Source: an uncultured Lachnospiraceae bacterium
GTDB taxonomy: Bacteria > Bacillota > Clostridia > Lachnospirales > Lachnospiraceae
NCBI GenBank assembly: GCA_910588885.1
Contig: CAJUSQ010000061.1
Coordinates: 1-17,567 of the forward strand
Length of the DNA stretch: 17,567 nucleotides
Reading direction: 5' to 3'
This document shows, in pieces, positions 14,309 to 17,567 of this stretch (position 1 is the first letter of the stretch; every line of letters begins with the position of its first letter). The notes below the pieces were generated by a model, which saw only the letters and a program-made list of their open reading frames with translations, searched no databases and was not told where the DNA came from. The position numbers and the translations under genes are program-made.

Positions 14309-16831
14309 ATGGACGGAATGGATGATAAGATCTTCGACAAGATAGATGACGTCGATATGAAGAAAACCATGGAGAAATTCTACATTGATTATGCCATGAG
14401 CGTCATTGCTTCCCGTGCCCTTCCGGATGTACGGGACGGACTGAAGCCGGTGCAGCGCAGAATTCTCTATGCGATGATTGAACTGAATAACGGCCCGGAC
14501 AAACCTCATCGAAAATGCGCGCGTATTGTCGGTGATACCATGGGTAAATATCACCCCCATGGCGACAGCTCTATTTACGGTGCATTGGTAAATATGGCTC
14601 AGGAATGGTCTACCCGTTACATGCTGGTGGACGGCCACGGCAATTTTGGCTCTGTGGACGGGGACGGAGCCGCTGCCATGCGGTATACGGAAGCCAGGCT
14701 TTCCAAGATTTCCATGGAAATGCTGGCGGATATTAACAAAGACACCGTGGACTTTGGCCCGAACTTTGATGAAACCGAGAAAGAACCCTTAGTTCTTCCT
14801 TCCCGTTATCCAAATCTGCTTGTAAACGGCACCACCGGAATCGCAGTAGGAATGGCAACGAATATTCCGCCCCATAATCTCCGCGAGGTAATCGGTGCCG
14901 TGGTAAAAATTATAGATAATCAGGTGTTGGAAAATCGGGAAACCTCCATTGAGGAGATTTTGAAAATCGTAAAAGGGCCGGATTTCCCCACCGGAGGCAT
15001 GATCCTTGGTACGGCAGGAATTGACGAAGCATACCGTACCGGAAGGGGAAAAATCAAAGTCCGGGCAATTTCGGATATTGAACCCATGCAGAACGGGAAA
15101 AACCGGATTGTGGTGACCGAGCTTCCCTATATGGTAAACAAAGCCCGCCTGATTGAGAAAATTGCCGAGCTGGTAAAAGAAAAACGGGTGGATGGGATTA
15201 CCGACCTGCGGGACGAATCCAACCGCCAGGGGATGCGCGTCTGCATTGAACTGCGCAAGGACGTGAATCCCAATGTAATTTTAAATCAGCTTTATAAACA
15301 TACCCAATTGCAGGATACCTTCGGTGTGATTATGCTTGCACTGGTGAACAACGAGCCGAAGGTTTTGAATCTTCATGATATGCTGGGACATTATCTGGAT
15401 CACCAGAAAGAAGTGGTAACCAGAAGGACCCGCTATGAATTGAACAAAGCGGAAGAACGCGCACATATTTTACAGGGCTTGCTGATTGCCCTTGATAATA
15501 TTGACGAAGTCATTCACATCATAAGGAGCAGCCCTAATGTTTCCGCAGCCAAAGAAGCTTTAATCGAACGGTTTGCCCTGACGGAAGTTCAGGCTCAGGC
15601 CATTGTAGATATGCGTCTGCGGGCTTTGACCGGTTTGGAACGGGAAAAGCTGGAAGCGGAATACAAAGAATTAATGGAAAAAATTGCCGAATTAAAAGCA
15701 ATCCTGGCAGATGAAAAGAAGCTGCTTACGGTAATTCGGAATGAAATTTCCCTCATTGCCGAAAAATACGGGGATGACCGGAGAACCTCCATTGGTTACG
15801 ATGAATACGACATTTCCATGGAAGATCTGATTCCGAAATCCAATACGGTAATTGCAATGACAAGGCTTGGCTATATCAAACGGATGAGCGTTGACAATTT
15901 CCGCAGCCAGAATCGGGGAGGAAAAGGCATCAAGGGCATGGAAACCATTGATGACGACTACATCGAAGAGCTTTTGATGACGACGACCCATCACTATCTG
16001 ATGTTTTTTACCAACAACGGAAGGGTATATCGGATCAAAGCCTATGAAATTCCGGAAGCCAGCCGCACCGCACGGGGAACTGCTATTATCAATATTCTCC
16101 AGTTGATGCCCGGAGAAAAGATTACCGCCGTCATTCCCATTCAGGAATACCGGGAAGGCAGTTATCTTTTCATGGCAACCAAGAACGGAATTGTGAAAAA
16201 AACACCGATTACCGACTATTCCAACATTCGTAAAACAGGGCTTGCTGCCATCAGCCTGCGGGAAGAAGATGAGCTGATTGAAGTAAAGGCAACGGATAAT
16301 AGTAAGGATATTATATTAGTAACAAAATATGGACAATGTATTCGTTTCCATGAAACAGACGTACGCAGTACCGGCCGGGTATCCATGGGCGTAATCGGCA
16401 TGAACCTGTCGGATCGGGATGAAGTAATCGGAATGCAGATGAATACTCAGGGAGAATTCTTATTGATTGCTTCCGAGAAAGGCTTGGGAAAACTGACCCG
16501 GATGGAAGAGTTCACCACTCAGAACCGGGGCGGTAAAGGCGTGAAGTGCTATAAGATTACCGATAAGACCGGGAATGTCATCGGTGCAAAAGCCGTTGAT
16601 CCTGACAATGAAATTATGATGATTACCACGGAAGGCATTATTATTCGGATGAAGGTGGAAGGGATTTCCGTTTTAGGCCGTATTACTTCCGGCGTGAAGC
16701 TCATTAATCTGGAGGATGATATCACCGTTGCCAGCATTGCGAAAGTACGGGAGGATAAGAGCCTGATGAATGAGATAGAAGAGGAGACGGAAGAATCCTC
16801 AGAACCGGAGATAAAAGAAGAACAGGAATAA
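14309..16831 (+). CDS. gyrA: DNA gyrase subunit A
   Basis: GyrA cuts and rejoins DNA and wraps it to give negative supercoiling. The 840 residues begin with the winged-helix breakage domain, with the catalytic pair Arg125-Tyr126 in AAAMRYTEARL. The quinolone-resistance region reads HPHGDSSIYGALVNM: Ser87 corresponds to E. coli Ser83, but Gly91 occupies the Asp87 position, where Asp or Glu is usual. The C-terminal wrapping domain contains the GyrA box QNRGGKG at 534-540, which separates gyrase from topoisomerase IV, and an identical copy at 738-744. The last 20 or so residues are strongly acidic. AGGAGG lies 10 bases before the ATG; a second ATG at 14318 is less well spaced. An intrinsic terminator follows at once. 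Confidence 0.98.
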   Translation: MDGMDDKIFDKIDDVDMKKTMEKFYIDYAMSVIASRALPDVRDGLKPVQRRILYAMIELNNGPDKPHRKCARIVGDTMGKYHPHGDSSIYGALVNMAQEWSTRYMLVDGHGNFGSVDGDGAAAMRYTEARLSKISMEMLADINKDTVDFGPNFDETEKEPLVLPSRYPNLLVNGTTGIAVGMATNIPPHNLREVIGAVVKIIDNQVLENRETSIEEILKIVKGPDFPTGGMILGTAGIDEAYRTGRGKIKVRAISDIEPMQNGKNRIVVTELPYMVNKARLIEKIAELVKEKRVDGITDLRDESNRQGMRVCIELRKDVNPNVILNQLYKHTQLQDTFGVIMLALVNNEPKVLNLHDMLGHYLDHQKEVVTRRTRYELNKAEERAHILQGLLIALDNIDEVIHIIRSSPNVSAAKEALIERFALTEVQAQAIVDMRLRALTGLEREKLEAEYKELMEKIAELKAILADEKKLLTVIRNEISLIAEKYGDDRRTSIGYDEYDISMEDLIPKSNTVIAMTRLGYIKRMSVDNFRSQNRGGKGIKGMETIDDDYIEELLMTTTHHYLMFFTNNGRVYRIKAYEIPEASRTARGTAIINILQLMPGEKITAVIPIQEYREGSYLFMATKNGIVKKTPITDYSNIRKTGLAAISLREEDELIEVKATDNSKDIILVTKYGQCIRFHETDVRSTGRVSMGVIGMNLSDRDEVIGMQMNTQGEFLLIASEKGLGKLTRMEEFTTQNRGGKGVKCYKITDKTGNVIGAKAVDPDNEIMMITTEGIIIRMKVEGISVLGRITSGVKLINLEDDITVASIAKVREDKSLMNEIEEETEESSEPEIKEEQE

Positions 16832-16835
16832 ACAT

Positions 16836-16869
16836 AAAAAGCTGTTGTAGGGTTGCAACAGCTTTTTTT
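16836..16869 (+). terminator. Intrinsic terminator after gyrA
   Basis: AAAAAGCTGTTG (16836-16847) pairs with CAACAGCTTTTT (16856-16867) over 12 bp with an 8-base loop, ending in seven T (16863-16869). It starts 4 bases after the gyrA stop and closes the dnaA-to-gyrA arm. The A-run on the left could also serve leftward transcripts, though none is expected here. Confidence 0.92.
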
Positions 16870-16884
16870 ACAGGAACCGGACAT

Positions 16885-17567
16885 ATGGAAAACAGGAAAA
16901 GGAACAGTATTGGAAAAATAATCTGTTATTATCGCAAAAAATACCATCTTTCACAGAATATGATCTGTGAAGGAATCTGCAATACAGCTACGCTTTCCAG
17001 AATGGAAGAAGGAAAAAGGGAATATGATTTCCTTTTATCCTACCTGCTTCTTAGCAGAATCGGGAAAAATGAAAGCCGGTTCGAATTTATCCTGGAAGAA
17101 AGGGAATATCAATTACATGGTTTGAGAAAAGAAATTCAGCAAAGTATCAAGGAACGCAAGATAGGACAGACGGAATATTTTCTTGCTCAATACAAAAATA
17201 ATATGCCACAAAATCAGAAAGTACATCAGCAATTTATCCAATTTCAGGATGCAATGGTAAAAAAGTTAAAAAAAGGGTCCGAAGAAAATATAATTAATGA
17301 GCTGAAAAAGGCGCTTCTCCTTACCAGGCCGGATTACAACGAAAGGAATTACAAATTATATAGTTCCATGGAAGCAAAAATTATATACGAGCTATTCCAA
17401 TATGAATCATGCAGCGAATTCCTTGTCTATTCCGTACTTCATTTTATGAATGAGTATTATGATCTGGCAGAAAAAAATAAACATATGATTCCTTTTTATA
17501 TTGAATTGATAAAAAAATATGAAAAAGAAAACAGGCAAAAAGACCGGATCAAGGCAGCCAGCCAGGC
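16885..17567 (+). CDS. XRE-family HTH regulator of the Rgg/PlcR (RRNPP) type, cut by the window edge
   Basis: The frame opens at ATG 16885, after AGGAA 9 bases upstream, and runs without a stop to the window end (227 complete codons). The N-terminus IGKIICYYRKKYHLSQ, then ICNTATLSRMEEGKREYDF and LLLSRIG is the helix-turn-helix layout of Rgg/PlcR-like regulators. The remainder is helical and rich in Lys, Glu and Tyr, fitting the TPR-like repeats that bind signal peptides in this group, though no repeat can be proven by eye. Codon use is visibly richer in AAA, ATA and TAT than in the gyrase genes, suggesting an accessory gene. It follows the gyrA terminator, so it needs its own promoter, which I could not identify. 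The partner peptide or target would lie outside the window. Confidence 0.75.
   Translation, partial: MENRKRNSIGKIICYYRKKYHLSQNMICEGICNTATLSRMEEGKREYDFLLSYLLLSRIGKNESRFEFILEEREYQLHGLRKEIQQSIKERKIGQTEYFLAQYKNNMPQNQKVHQQFIQFQDAMVKKLKKGSEENIINELKKALLLTRPDYNERNYKLYSSMEAKIIYELFQYESCSEFLVYSVLHFMNEYYDLAEKNKHMIPFYIELIKKYEKENRQKDRIKAASQ

Noticed and set aside
15908..16540. Repeated QNRGGKG in GyrA as evidence of internal duplication
   Set aside because: The GyrA C-terminal domain is built of related blades, so repeated motifs are expected; the second copy is not strong evidence of a recent event.

Overview
This window is the chromosomal replication origin neighbourhood of a low-to-mid GC member of the Bacillota. 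Protein style (RecF, GyrA, YidC and the alpha/beta hydrolase) and gene order suggest class Clostridia, most likely a Lachnospiraceae-type organism; that placement is recognition from memory, not a search result. All core genes are intact and nearly everything is a conserved housekeeping gene.

Layout. The genes diverge from an origin at about 7.8-8.3 kb. Leftwards (minus strand) from a strong promoter run rpmH, rnpA, yidD, yidC, jag/khpB, mnmE, mnmG and rsmG. They end at a bidirectional terminator (893-928) that also stops a plus-strand alpha/beta hydrolase gene whose 5' end lies outside the window. Rightwards (plus strand) run dnaA, dnaN, rlbA/yaaA, recF, gyrB and gyrA, closed by an intrinsic terminator (16836-16869). 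Beyond it begins a gene for an HTH regulator of the Rgg/PlcR type that runs off the right edge.

The two non-coding gaps form a bipartite origin. The rpmH-dnaA gap (7787-8306) carries a DnaA-box cluster, including four same-orientation units at an exact 11-bp period (8057-8100), plus the divergent rpmH and dnaA promoters and a possible 28-codon leader ORF with a good ribosome-binding site. The dnaA-dnaN gap (9657-9942) carries two consensus DnaA boxes, a C-rich step followed by CTA-TTA-CTA trinucleotides resembling a DnaA-trio, a 32-bp very AT-rich tract, and five copies of ACCGGAA. One DnaA box sits between the dnaN ribosome-binding site and its start codon.

Functionally, the right arm supplies initiation (DnaA), the sliding clamp (DnaN), recombinational repair (RecF) and gyrase (GyrA/GyrB). 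The left arm supplies ribosome and RNase P components, membrane protein insertion (YidC/YidD), an RNA-binding regulator (Jag/KhpB), tRNA wobble modification (MnmE/MnmG) and 16S rRNA methylation (RsmG). I see no clear undescribed system. The most interesting points are the origin architecture, the putative dnaA leader ORF, a glycine in the quinolone-resistance region of GyrA, internal hairpins in the left operon, and the truncated regulator at the right edge.
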